From Bacteroidaceae bacterium (GTDB taxonomy: Bacteria > Bacteroidota > Bacteroidia > Bacteroidales > Bacteroidaceae), in contig JAFUSD010000114.1 in assembly GCA_017480685.1 (NCBI GenBank), positions 1 to 46,047 of the forward strand: a stretch of 46,047 nucleotides of DNA, read 5' to 3'. Each line of letters opens with the position of its first letter. The first letter of the stretch is position 1. Below are positions 25,447-34,497 of the stretch, one piece after another. The notes beneath the pieces were generated by a model. It searched no databases, was not told the DNA's origin, and saw only the letters and a program-made list of their open reading frames with translations. The position numbers and the translations under genes were made by a program.

Positions 25447-26751
25447 TCATGAAAAACTGATTACCGACCCTGCTGCAGGAGCAGCTGCAGCTATCGAGTT
25501 GGACCGCTCATCGATGTTACGCAGGTCTTCACGTTTGCGCTTATATGTGGGAATCGACTCAACCATGCTTATCACGTCGTCGTTGTCGAGATCTTCGTCT
25601 TTGAATGCATAGGTGTATACCAGTTTCCTTATCGATGAACTGCTGTCGGTGGGCCCATACACGTTGATTCGTCTACGCTCGCGTTCTATTTCTTTCTCGG
25701 TGCGTTCTGCGGCTCGTTTGCGTTCTTCTTCGTTACGTTTGTTGATTCGGTTGGTCATGTCGGTAGAGTTGATGTCGCCTACGCCGAAACCTGTAGCCAG
25801 TATCGTCACTTTTACTTTCTCTCCAAGCGAGTGATCTACCGACAATCCCCACTTCGTCTCTATGATGTCGGCAGTCTGCATCTTAGCCATGAACTCGTGT
25901 ATTTCGTTCATCTCTTCCATCATGAGGCTCGGTGCGCCTTGGCTCTCATCGCCGCAGAATGCGATGTGAAGCAGCAACTTCTTTGAGTTGTAGATGTCGT
26001 TGTTGTTGAGCAGTGGTGAGTGTAGTGCGTCCTCGATTGCTTTCGAAATGCGGAGGTCGCCGCTGCCATATCCGGTGCTCATGATTGCCACGCCGCCATT
26101 GAGCAACACTGTCTTCACATCCTTGAAGTCGAGGTTGATGATTCCGTGCATGGTGATTATCTCGGCAATGCTTCGTGCAGCGTTACATAGGGTTTCGTCG
26201 GCTTTGCTGAAGGCATCGAGCACTGTGAGTTCTGGATATATTTCGCGCAGACGTTCGTTGTTGATTACGAGCAGTGCGTCGACGTTCTTGCTCATCTCTT
26301 CCACACCGTCGAGTGCCTGGTCAATCTTCTTTATGCCTTCCCAACGGAATGGTATGGTTACGATGCCCACGGTCAGGATGTCCATTTCTTTTGCTGTCTT
26401 GGCAATTACTGGTGCGGCGCCTGTTCCGGTTCCGCCACCCATGCCTGCTGTGATGAACACCATCTTTGTGCCATCGTTGAGCACTTTCTTTATGTCGTCT
26501 AACGATTCTTCGGCGGCTTGCTTTCCTGCAGCGGGGTTGTTGCCGGCTCCTAGTCCGTCTTTACCCAGTTGCAGTTTTGATGGCACTACAGAGTCGTTTA
26601 GTGCCTTGTTGTCGGTATTGCATACGATGAATGATACATCGTGAATGCCTTTGCTGTACATGTTGTTTACGGCGTTGCAGCCTCCTCCGCCTACGCCAAT
26701 CACTTTTATGATGCTGGTTTCCTCTTGTGGAAACGTGAATTCTACGTCCAT
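25447..26751 (-). CDS. ftsZ: Cell division protein FtsZ
   Basis: 434 residues from the ATG at 26751 (MDVEFTFPQEETSIIKVIGVGGGG); the frame stays open upstream but that part overlaps ftsA and is not FtsZ-like. FtsZ is the tubulin-like GTPase forming the division ring. GTP-binding GGGTGTG at 105-111; FRWEGIKKI and NLDFKDVKTVL (catalytic loop) are present. A charged linker (KRNEEERKRAAERTEKEIERE) leads to a C-terminal VESIPTYKRKRE peptide that is the likely partner-binding tail, followed by an unusual Ala-rich ending. Last gene of the dcw cluster, 31 bp after ftsA. Confidence 0.97.
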   Translation of the reverse strand: MDVEFTFPQEETSIIKVIGVGGGGCNAVNNMYSKGIHDVSFIVCNTDNKALNDSVVPSKLQLGKDGLGAGNNPAAGKQAAEESLDDIKKVLNDGTKMVFITAGMGGGTGTGAAPVIAKTAKEMDILTVGIVTIPFRWEGIKKIDQALDGVEEMSKNVDALLVINNERLREIYPELTVLDAFSKADETLCNAARSIAEIITMHGIINLDFKDVKTVLLNGGVAIMSTGYGSGDLRISKAIEDALHSPLLNNNDIYNSKKLLLHIAFCGDESQGAPSLMMEEMNEIHEFMAKMQTADIIETKWGLSVDHSLGEKVKVTILATGFGVGDINSTDMTNRINKRNEEERKRAAERTEKEIERERRRINVYGPTDSSSSIRKLVYTYAFKDEDLDNDDVISMVESIPTYKRKREDLRNIDERSNSIAAAAPAAGSVISFS

Positions 26752-26782
26752 AGTTTTTTCGGTTAAAGGGTTACGATATGGT

Positions 26783-28396
26783 TTATTCCTTGAGCAGGTC
26801 ATCAATCCAGCGCGACAGTTTGCCTATGGTTGAGTTGCTTTTCTTGGCATCTTTCACGGTGTTGAGCAGGTTCTCTGCCTCTTCTTCGCATTTTTGTGTC
26901 AGCACATCGGCTTCACGCAGTGATTGTTTGTACTTGTCTTTGTCGGCAAGCAGCTCTTTGTTCTGAATGTATGTGTCGGTTATGATTGCGGTTGCTGCGG
27001 TTGCAGTTTCTTCTGCGCTGCTCCATAGTTTCTTGTTTGATGGGTTTGCATTGATTGATTCTCCCATCTTTTGCATGCTGAGTATTGCGTTGCGCAGTTG
27101 TGTCTTGGTTTCCTCTATGTTGTTTAGCGCTTCTTCTTCTTCCTTCTGGCGCTTGGCTGCGGCTTCCTTGTGTGCGCTTATCTCGTCTTCCTTGTCTTTC
27201 ACAGCAAAGATGTCGGGGCCATTGTAGGGCTCGCCCACGCAGTTTTCGTCGCCTGCCAGCAGTAGTGAGATGATGGTGCATGTGGTTGCACTTTCGGTCG
27301 AGAGCAGGGTTATGTCGCTGTTTTTTATGAGTTGTGGAATGAGTTTGCGTGCAATCCTCACCTTGTCTATTTTCAGTGTGTTGGTGCATGCTTTGTCGAT
27401 GTTCTTGATGTTTGCACCGCCACCTGTGATGACTACGCCGCCCAGCAGTTTGTCGGCATATTCTGAGTTGTGGAGCTGATTCTCCACGTTGATGATTATT
27501 TCGTTGAGTCGGGCCTCGATGATTTGCTGTATGAGTGATATTTCGATTTCACGGCCGTCGGATGTGGTGTATGTGGGTTTCTTTTCGTTTTCGTTGTTGG
27601 GTGTGTTCTCCACAATTGCGTTGGCATATTTCAGCATCAGTTGCTCGGCTTCGGTCTCTTCTATCTGTAGGTCGCACAGGTCTTGCCTGATGCTGTTGAT
27701 GCCGATTGGCAGTGTTGTAATCTGCCTTACTATGTTGTTTTTCAGTACTGCAATGGTGGTTGTTCCGGCTCCGAAGTCTACCATTGCGGCTCCCGATCGT
27801 TTTTCGGCATCTGTAAGCAGGTTGTTAGCCAGTTCGAATGCAGATATGCGATAGTCGGCAATGTCCAGTCCGAGGTTCTCGAAACTGGTTTTTATGTTGC
27901 TGCGCAGCCGGTTGTTGGCAATTATGTTTAGGAATTCGCCTTCTATGTTGGTGCCCATGATGCCTACCGGATTGCTCAGTGTGTTTGAGTCGAGGGTGAA
28001 GCTTTGGGTGAAGAATCCTATGAGTTCGTAGTCGTCGATTGCCACTTCATGACTTTCGTCGGTGATGGCGTCTATGTGTCCTTGTGTGATGTAGGTTGGT
28101 GCCAGCATGTTTTTCTTCACTATGCTTTTCACCGAACGCACTGATTGTCCTGCCAGTCCGATGTATGTGCGTGTCACTTTCATCTTCAGTGAGGCTTCGA
28201 TTCGGCTTATCACGTTTCGGATGCTTTGTGTGGTCTTCTCTATGTTGTAGACCATTCCACGCCTCACGCAGTCGTAGGTCTTCTCTTCTGCGTAGGCCAG
28301 TATCTGCATGGTTCCATCCTTTTTCTTGCCTGCTATGGCTGCTATCTTGGATGAGCCCAGCTCGATTGCAACGATGATTGATTCCTGTTCTCCCAT
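26783..28396 (-). CDS. ftsA: Cell division protein FtsA with coiled-coil extension
   Basis: 537 residues, clearly longer than the usual 420-ish. The actin-like core (about 1-390) includes VAIELGSSKIAAIAG, MVDFGAGTTTIAV, VITGGGANIKNID. After it comes a Lys/Glu-rich probable coiled coil (about 400-515, AAAKRQKEEEEALNN ... TQKCEEEAENLLNTVKDAKK), and only then the amphipathic membrane helix IGKLSRWIDDLLKE (527-537). So the membrane anchor is kept but moved out on a long stalk. FtsA tethers FtsZ filaments to the membrane. Starts 1 bp after the ftsQ stop. Confidence 0.95.
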   Translation of the reverse strand: MGEQESIIVAIELGSSKIAAIAGKKKDGTMQILAYAEEKTYDCVRRGMVYNIEKTTQSIRNVISRIEASLKMKVTRTYIGLAGQSVRSVKSIVKKNMLAPTYITQGHIDAITDESHEVAIDDYELIGFFTQSFTLDSNTLSNPVGIMGTNIEGEFLNIIANNRLRSNIKTSFENLGLDIADYRISAFELANNLLTDAEKRSGAAMVDFGAGTTTIAVLKNNIVRQITTLPIGINSIRQDLCDLQIEETEAEQLMLKYANAIVENTPNNENEKKPTYTTSDGREIEISLIQQIIEARLNEIIINVENQLHNSEYADKLLGGVVITGGGANIKNIDKACTNTLKIDKVRIARKLIPQLIKNSDITLLSTESATTCTIISLLLAGDENCVGEPYNGPDIFAVKDKEDEISAHKEAAAKRQKEEEEALNNIEETKTQLRNAILSMQKMGESINANPSNKKLWSSAEETATAATAIITDTYIQNKELLADKDKYKQSLREADVLTQKCEEEAENLLNTVKDAKKSNSTIGKLSRWIDDLLKE

Positions 28397-28397
28397 A

Positions 28398-29168
28398 TTA
28401 TTTGTGTTTTTGTTTCTTGCAAATTATTTGTCCGTCGTATTCGAGGTCTATGGTTGTGTATTTGTCCCAGCCTATGGTGGGCACTGCTTCTTTGTAGAAG
28501 GTGCGCAGGCGGTTGAGTTTTTCGGCAAAGTTGTCGATGGTTCCAAGTTTTATTATTTGGTTCCCGATTCGTGGAACGATGTCTATGACGTATTCTCCGT
28601 CAGAGTTTGTCGAGATGTCCAGTTGTTCTATCTGGCTGTTCCAGAAGTCGTCTGAGGTGATGTAGTTGCCCAGTTTCGACAGGCTTTGCTGTGCATATTG
28701 CTGTGTGATGTTTCCTGTGGCAATGGGCATGTTGACGGGGTAGGTGGTTTTGGGTATGATTTTGCCGCGGCTGTCTACGTAGTATCCCACTCCGTCGGGG
28801 CGCAGTATGTAGATTACCGGGGTGCGTTGTGTGATGTCTATGTGTATTTTGTTGTTGGCTGTCTTGTAGCACGTGATGCTTTCTACGAAGTCGTTTTTCT
28901 TCAGGGTTTTCTCTATGCGCCGTGTGTCTATTTGGTCCATGGGCCTGTCTTTGGGGTGGATGTTGGCATTGCGCAGCATGTCTTCAACGATTGTGGTGTT
29001 GATGAATCCTGAGTGCCGGTTTTCCTTGATTACCAGTTCGACGCTTGTGCATGTGTTGGTTGCATCTTTCTGTTCGGCTGCCCAGAAGATGGCATATACG
29101 AAGTATGCGGCAACGCTGATGAACAGTATTGTCGCCGTTATGATTTGTATGCCTTTCTTCACATTCAT
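28398..29168 (-). CDS. ftsQ: Cell division protein FtsQ
   Basis: 256 residues: short cytoplasmic part, one membrane helix (about 8-30, IITATILFISVAAYFVYAIFW), then a periplasmic part with a POTRA-like region (ENRHSGFINTTIVEDMLRN ... FVESITCYKTANNKIHIDITQRTPVIYI) and the FtsQ domain. It links the FtsL/FtsB module to the Z-ring. Start ATG overlaps the murC stop (ATGA), implying translational coupling. Confidence 0.9.
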   Translation of the reverse strand: MNVKKGIQIITATILFISVAAYFVYAIFWAAEQKDATNTCTSVELVIKENRHSGFINTTIVEDMLRNANIHPKDRPMDQIDTRRIEKTLKKNDFVESITCYKTANNKIHIDITQRTPVIYILRPDGVGYYVDSRGKIIPKTTYPVNMPIATGNITQQYAQQSLSKLGNYITSDDFWNSQIEQLDISTNSDGEYVIDIVPRIGNQIIKLGTIDNFAEKLNRLRTFYKEAVPTIGWDKYTTIDLEYDGQIICKKQKHK

Positions 29169-30538
29169 GTCTGCAGTGTTTTTGCTATTTGCGGGGCGTA
29201 GTCTTCAATGTCTCCTGCTCCGAGCGATATGAGCACGTCGAAGTCTTTCTTGCTTACGGTGTCGATGATTTCGTCTTTTCTTATCATCACTTTGTCTATT
29301 CCCGGGCGCAGGTTGTCGTAGATGAGTTTGCTGGTGACCCCTGGTATTGGTTTCTCGCGTGCAGGATAGATGTCGCATAGTATGACTTTGTCGAGCAGCG
29401 AGAGGCTTTGCGCAAATTCGCGGTAGAAGTCGCGTGTGCGGGTGTAGAGGTGTGGCTGGAAGATGGCTGCAATGCGTTTGTCGGCATATAGTTCGCGCAC
29501 TGACTTGATGCTTTGCTCTATTTCGTTGGGGTGGTGGGCATAGTCGCTCAGGTAGACCATGTGGTCGGTCTTGAGGTGGAAGTCGAAGCGGCGGTCTACT
29601 CCGCTGTAGGTCTTCATGCCTTGGCGTATCTCGTCTGCGGTTGCGCCGTTGAGCCATGCAAGTGCCATGGCGGCTATGCCGTTGTCGATGTTTATGCTTA
29701 CGGGTACTCCCAGTTCTATGTCGGGGATGGTGGTGGTGGGTGTCACAAAGTCGAACAGTATGGTGCCGCCCCCTATGCGTATGTTCTTGGCGTGGAAGTC
29801 GCCTTCGTTGCGTGAGTAGGTGTAGGTCTTGACGTCGGGGCCTGTGTCGGGTTTCATCTCGAGCCCTGTGTGGATGATGAGTGCTCCGCCGGGTTGTATG
29901 AGTGTGGTGTAGTGGCGGAAGCTTTCGAGGTAGGCTTCTTTGGTGCCGTAGATGTCGAGGTGGTCGGGGTCGGTGGCGGTAATGACGGTCATGTAGGGTC
30001 TGAGGTGGTGGAATGAGCGGTCGAATTCGTCGGCTTCAATCACTACGTAGTCGCTCTGTGGCGCTAGGATGTAGTTGGTTCCGTAGTTTTTGGATATTCC
30101 GCCGAGGAATGCGTTGCAGTCGATGTGCGACTGGTGTAGTATGTGTGCCGCCATGGTCGAAGTGGTGGTCTTGCCGTGTGTTCCTGCCACGCAGAGGCCT
30201 TTGTGTGTCCGGGTGAGGAGTCCGAGCACCCATGCGCGTTTCTGTATTTCGAATCCTCCCTGGCGGTAGTATGTCAGTTCGCGGTGGTCGTCGGGGATGG
30301 CGGGTGTGTAGACCACGAGGGTAGTCTCTTTCTGCTTGAAGCAGGTTGGTATGTCGTCGGGGTTGTCGGTGTAGTGTATCTGTGCTCCTTCGGCTTCGAG
30401 TTTCTTGGTGAGGTCGGTGGGGGTTTTGTCGTAGCCTCCCACGTTGCAGCCTTGGGCCATGAAGTAGCGTAGCAGGGCGCTCATGCCGATGCCTCCTGCT
30501 CCTATGAAATAGACTGATTTTATTGTGTTGGGGTCCAT
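29165..30538 (-). CDS. murC: UDP-N-acetylmuramate--L-alanine ligase
   Basis: 457 residues. Adds L-Ala to UDP-MurNAc, the first peptide step of peptidoglycan precursor synthesis, in the cytoplasm. Rossmann GAGGIGMSAL at 13-22; ATP-binding GTHGKTTT at 119-126; central EADEFDRSFHHL and C-terminal DYAHHPNEI are typical of MurC. Starts 13 bp after murG and overlaps ftsQ by 4 bp. Confidence 0.97.
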   Translation of the reverse strand: MDPNTIKSVYFIGAGGIGMSALLRYFMAQGCNVGGYDKTPTDLTKKLEAEGAQIHYTDNPDDIPTCFKQKETTLVVYTPAIPDDHRELTYYRQGGFEIQKRAWVLGLLTRTHKGLCVAGTHGKTTTSTMAAHILHQSHIDCNAFLGGISKNYGTNYILAPQSDYVVIEADEFDRSFHHLRPYMTVITATDPDHLDIYGTKEAYLESFRHYTTLIQPGGALIIHTGLEMKPDTGPDVKTYTYSRNEGDFHAKNIRIGGGTILFDFVTPTTTIPDIELGVPVSINIDNGIAAMALAWLNGATADEIRQGMKTYSGVDRRFDFHLKTDHMVYLSDYAHHPNEIEQSIKSVRELYADKRIAAIFQPHLYTRTRDFYREFAQSLSLLDKVILCDIYPAREKPIPGVTSKLIYDNLRPGIDKVMIRKDEIIDTVSKKDFDVLISLGAGDIEDYAPQIAKTLQT

Positions 30539-30551
30539 GTGTGGTTTGTCT

Positions 30552-31658
30552 TTATTGTCTGATTATGCTGAACACTTCGTCGGCTATCTTGGCTGCCGAG
30601 TCGGGCAGTGCCAGTTTGCTTATTTCTTTGCTGAGCGATTGCAGTCGTTGTGGGTCGGTTGCCGTCTGTATGGCCAGTGGTATGAGTTGTGTGGTTGCGT
30701 CTGAGTCTTTCACGAGCAGGGCGGCTCCTTTGGTCGACAGTGCCATGGCGTTCTTCGTCTGATGGTCTTCGGCCACGTTGGGCGAGGGCACGAGTATGCA
30801 TGGTTTGCCGAGCAGGCACAGTTCGCTTATGCTGCTGGCTCCTGCTCTCGAGACCACGAGGTCGGCGGCTGCGTAGGCGGTGTCCATGTCGGATATGAAG
30901 TCGGCCACTCTGAGGTTGGCGGGCTGGCCCATGCGTTTCAGTTCGTCGGCAATGTGTGCGCTGTAGTATTTGCCGGTTTGCCACACTATCTGTACGTCTG
31001 ACGTGCCTATCTCATTGAGTGTGCCGAGCACGCTTTCGTTGATGGTGCGTGCGCCGAGGCTGCCGCCTATGATGAGTATTGTGGCCTTGTGGGGGTCGAG
31101 GCCTAGCTGCAGGCGTGCGTCTTCGCTGGTGAGGTGTGTCTCGGTGAGCGACTGCCGCACGGGGTTGCCTGTCATCATGATTTTATCGGCAGGGAAGAAG
31201 CGTTCCATGCCGTCGTAGGCCACGCATATGCGTTGTGCCGATTTGGCAAGCAGTTTGTTGGTCACTCCGGCATACGAGTTCTGCTCTTGTATGAGTGTGG
31301 GTATTCCCATCTGTGCGGCGGTCTTCAGCGTGGGGCCGCTGGCGTATCCGCCCACTCCCACTACGGCATCGGGCTTGAAGTCGGCTATGATTTTGCGTGC
31401 CATGCGCTGGCATTTCCATATCTTCCACAGCACCCGTATGTTTTTCAGTGGGTTTTTGCGGTCGAAACCCTCGATGGGCAGACCCTTGATGGGGTATCCG
31501 GCATCGGGCACACGTTGCATCTCCATGCGTCCCTCTGCACCCACGAAGAGTATTTCGGCGTCGGGGCGCTTGGCCTTTATGGCATTGGCTATTGATATGG
31601 CAGGAAATATGTGGCCGCCTGTGCCTCCTCCGCTTATGATGAATCGGTTTGGTTTCAT
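30552..31658 (-). CDS. murG: UDP-GlcNAc transferase MurG
   Basis: 368 residues, GT28 glycosyltransferase that turns lipid I into lipid II at the inner membrane face. GGGTGGHIFPA at 10-20, the second glycine-rich loop GGSLGAR and the donor-binding VSRAGASSISEL are visible. It is separated from ftsW by 156 bp holding repeat array C, the longest gap but two in the cluster. Confidence 0.97.
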   Translation of the reverse strand: MKPNRFIISGGGTGGHIFPAISIANAIKAKRPDAEILFVGAEGRMEMQRVPDAGYPIKGLPIEGFDRKNPLKNIRVLWKIWKCQRMARKIIADFKPDAVVGVGGYASGPTLKTAAQMGIPTLIQEQNSYAGVTNKLLAKSAQRICVAYDGMERFFPADKIMMTGNPVRQSLTETHLTSEDARLQLGLDPHKATILIIGGSLGARTINESVLGTLNEIGTSDVQIVWQTGKYYSAHIADELKRMGQPANLRVADFISDMDTAYAAADLVVSRAGASSISELCLLGKPCILVPSPNVAEDHQTKNAMALSTKGAALLVKDSDATTQLIPLAIQTATDPQRLQSLSKEISKLALPDSAAKIADEVFSIIRQ

Positions 31659-31732
31659 TGTGATGTGATGGTTGTTGGTTCTATGTGTGGTTGCGCCTGT
31701 GTAGTGGCGCGTATTTATATGTGGTTTCTGGC

Positions 31733-31810
31733 GAGGATATCCTCGCGGGGTGTTGACGATATCCTCGCAGGCCTGTGACGATATCCTCGCAGGCCTGTGA
31801 CGATATCCTC
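31733..31810. repeat. 22-bp GATATC array C inside the division cluster
   Basis: Four GATATC cores at 31736, 31758, 31780 and 31802, exactly 22 bp apart, in the context GATATCCTCGC. It ends 5-8 bp from the ftsW stop (31815-31817) and fills part of the ftsW-murG gap, so it should be transcribed with the cluster. Same core as arrays B and D. Confidence 0.92.
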
Positions 31811-31814
31811 GTTT

Positions 31815-33125
31815 TTATTCTATCCCGCTTGTGCTGAAATACTCGTCGGTCTCCAGCTTGCTCACTGCCTCGGCCGGTTCGTTGGGGCTTTCGCTCACTT
31901 TCTCTGCATAGCGGCTCACGCTGAGTATGACACCGAAGTAGAAGCAGGTGATGATGATTGATGTGCCGCCCTTGCTGATGAGGGGGAGCGGCTGGCCGGT
32001 TACGGGCAGCATGTGGACAGCTACACCCATGTTGATGAGTGCTTGCAAAACGAGCAGGATGCCAAGCCCCATGATGAGGAAGGCGGGGAAGAACTTGTCA
32101 CACTTGTTGGCAATCTTGCTCACACGTATGAGCAGTGCTACATACAGGAATATGACGAACAGGGCTCCGAAGATGCCAAGCTCCTCGACTATGATGGCAT
32201 AGATGAAGTCTGACTCGGCATGCGAGAGGAAGTCTCTCTGTACCGAGTTGCCGGGGCCGAGGCCTATGATGTTGGAGTTGGCTATGGCTATGTTGGCATT
32301 GCCCACCTGCCAGTTTTCCGACAGGTTATACTCGTTCTTGTCTTCGTATGTGGCCTGCTTGTCGGCATCGGTCTGTATGCCCAGTTTCTCTTGCAGGCGG
32401 TGTTTCCACGTCAGCACACGGCCTCCGGCCTTGCCTACAACCGTGTCGGGGGTGATGAGCAGGGTGGTGCCGGCCACGGCTCCTACAAAGCCCATGAAGA
32501 GCAGGCCCTTGAGCATCAACTTGTGTGGAATGTTGCCTATATACATCATCATGACTGCCACTGCAAACAGAATGAGGGCTGTCGACAGGTTTTCGGTGAA
32601 AATCAGTCCGCAAATGCCAAGGGTCAGTATGCTGCAAATCTTGAACGGCTTGGCATATCCACCCTTGGTGGCCATCACCACACGCTTGGTGCCCCGACGG
32701 TTGTGGACTATCTCCTCGTTCTGAGTCTTCGACAACACTGCCGCGAGCGACATGATGAGTGCTGCCTTTGCCACCTCAGACGGCTGGAACGAGAGGAAAC
32801 CAAGGTCAATCCAACGATTGCCACCATTGATGGTGCCGCCGAAAAACAGCACATAGAGCAGCAGCAGCACCGAGGCCGGAACCAGGAAGAACGGCAAGAG
32901 CTTGAAGTACTTGCATGGAATGCGGTGAACCACAAGTATGATGACCAACCCGATGAGCAGGAAACCTGCCTGGCGAATCATGGGGTCCCAGTGGTGACCC
33001 TGAGTGTAGGTGAGCGAACTCGATGCACTGTATATCTCAACAAGTGAAATCATGCACAGGAAGAAGTAAATCATCCATATCACTTTGTCGCCCTTGAACA
33101 AGTTGTTGCTTAAAATCTTCAGCAT
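31815..33125 (-). CDS. ftsW: SEDS glycosyltransferase FtsW
   Basis: 436 residues with about ten membrane helices. FtsW polymerises lipid II into glycan strands during division, together with FtsI. SEDS landmarks: NGGNRWIDLGFLSFQPSEVAK in the first third, HAESDFIYAIIVEELG, and MLPVTGQPLPLISKGGTS near the end. A long extracytoplasmic loop (about 225-285) lies between TM7 and TM8 as expected. It is FtsW rather than RodA by its position between murD and murG. Followed by repeat array C. Confidence 0.96.
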   Translation of the reverse strand: MLKILSNNLFKGDKVIWMIYFFLCMISLVEIYSASSSLTYTQGHHWDPMIRQAGFLLIGLVIILVVHRIPCKYFKLLPFFLVPASVLLLLYVLFFGGTINGGNRWIDLGFLSFQPSEVAKAALIMSLAAVLSKTQNEEIVHNRRGTKRVVMATKGGYAKPFKICSILTLGICGLIFTENLSTALILFAVAVMMMYIGNIPHKLMLKGLLFMGFVGAVAGTTLLITPDTVVGKAGGRVLTWKHRLQEKLGIQTDADKQATYEDKNEYNLSENWQVGNANIAIANSNIIGLGPGNSVQRDFLSHAESDFIYAIIVEELGIFGALFVIFLYVALLIRVSKIANKCDKFFPAFLIMGLGILLVLQALINMGVAVHMLPVTGQPLPLISKGGTSIIITCFYFGVILSVSRYAEKVSESPNEPAEAVSKLETDEYFSTSGIE

Positions 33126-33163
33126 AATATGTCTACTATATTTTTGTTATCCGGCTTTTAATA

Positions 33164-34495
33164 CTATAATTCCTTTACACACTGCTTAAACTGCTCGCCG
33201 CGGTCTTCCATGTTGTGGAAGAGGTCGAAGCTGGCACAGCAGGGGCTGAGCAGCACGCAGTCGCCCGGTTGTGCCATCTTGTAGCATGCGTCGACACAGT
33301 CTTTCATGCTACGCACGTCGGCTATAGGCAGGCCGAAGGAGTCGAAGTTCTCGTGCAGTTTCTTGTTGTCCACACCCAGGAATACCAGACCCTTGCACTT
33401 CTGGCGCACCAGGTCGTATATCTCGGTGTAGTCGTTGCCCTTGTCCAGGCCGCCAAGGATGAGCACCGTGGGTTGGGTCATACTCTCGAGGGCATACCAG
33501 CAGGCATTCACGTTGGTGGCCTTCGAGTCGTTGACGAAGTCGATGCCACGCACCCGTCCAGCCTTCTCGAGGCGGTGCTCCACGCCGGCAAAGTCGCTCA
33601 GGCTCTTGCGCAACTGCTCGTCGCTCACACCTGCAATCTTGGCTGTAATGCCGGCTGCCAGCGAGTTGTAGAGGTTGTGCTTGCCGCGCAGGGCCAGGTC
33701 GTCTTGCTCCATATTGAACGGTGTGGGTTGCTCAATGACGTATTCACCCTCGTCGGCGTAGGCTATGGCACCGTTGCCTTTTACCTCGGCAAATGGAAGC
33801 AAGCGGGCACGAAGCTTGTAGTGCTCGAGTTCACGCTTGATGATGGGGTCGTCGTTCCAGAAGATAAAGGCATCCTGCTCCGTCTGGTTCTGAGTGATGC
33901 GCATCTTCGAGTCTACATAGTTCTGCATCTTGAAGTCGTAGCGGTCGAGGTGGTCGGGCGTGATGTTCATCAGCACAGCCACGTCGGCCTTGAACTCATA
34001 CATGCCGTCGAGCTGGAAACTGCTCAGCTCAATCACGTAGTAGTCGAACTGCTCGGTTGCAACCTGCAAGGCCAGACTGCGGCCTATGTTGCCTGCAAGA
34101 CCCACGTTGTAGCCGGCATTCTTCATGATGTGGTATATGAGCGAGGTGGTGGTGGTCTTGCCGTTCGAGCCCGTGATGCAAATCATCTTGGCATCGGTGT
34201 AGCGACCTGCAAACTCAATCTCGGATATGATAGGTGTGCCCTGAGCCCTCAGTTTCTGAACCATGGGGGCCTTCTCGGGTATGCCAGGGCTCTTAATCAC
34301 CTCGTCGGCCGTGAGGATGAGGCTTTCGGTGTGTTGACATTCCTCCCACTCGATGCCGTATTGGTCGAGTTGCTGCTTATATTGTGGCTTGATGGCAGAG
34401 AGGTCGGACACGAACACATCGAATCCTTTCAGCTTGGCCAGCACTGCGGCTCCTGCTCCGCTCTCGGCGGCTCCAAGTATTACTATGCGTTTCAT
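33164..34495 (-). CDS. murD: UDP-MurNAc-L-alanine--D-glutamate ligase
   Basis: 443 residues. Cytoplasmic ATP-dependent addition of D-Glu to UDP-MurNAc-L-Ala. Motifs: GAAESGAGAAVLA at 8-20, P-loop GSNGKTTTT at 109-117, ITPDHLDRYDF, VNDSKATNV and LSPCCASFDLFHNMEDRGEQF at the end. Starts 2 bp after the mraY stop; 38 bp before ftsW. Confidence 0.97.
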   Translation of the reverse strand: MKRIVILGAAESGAGAAVLAKLKGFDVFVSDLSAIKPQYKQQLDQYGIEWEECQHTESLILTADEVIKSPGIPEKAPMVQKLRAQGTPIISEIEFAGRYTDAKMICITGSNGKTTTTSLIYHIMKNAGYNVGLAGNIGRSLALQVATEQFDYYVIELSSFQLDGMYEFKADVAVLMNITPDHLDRYDFKMQNYVDSKMRITQNQTEQDAFIFWNDDPIIKRELEHYKLRARLLPFAEVKGNGAIAYADEGEYVIEQPTPFNMEQDDLALRGKHNLYNSLAAGITAKIAGVSDEQLRKSLSDFAGVEHRLEKAGRVRGIDFVNDSKATNVNACWYALESMTQPTVLILGGLDKGNDYTEIYDLVRQKCKGLVFLGVDNKKLHENFDSFGLPIADVRSMKDCVDACYKMAQPGDCVLLSPCCASFDLFHNMEDRGEQFKQCVKEL

Positions 34496-34497
34496 CG

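Noticed and set aside
26752-26805. FtsZ starting at 26805
   Set aside because: This would overlap the ftsA end and add an atypical Arg/Asn-rich stretch; MDVEF at 26751 fits the family.
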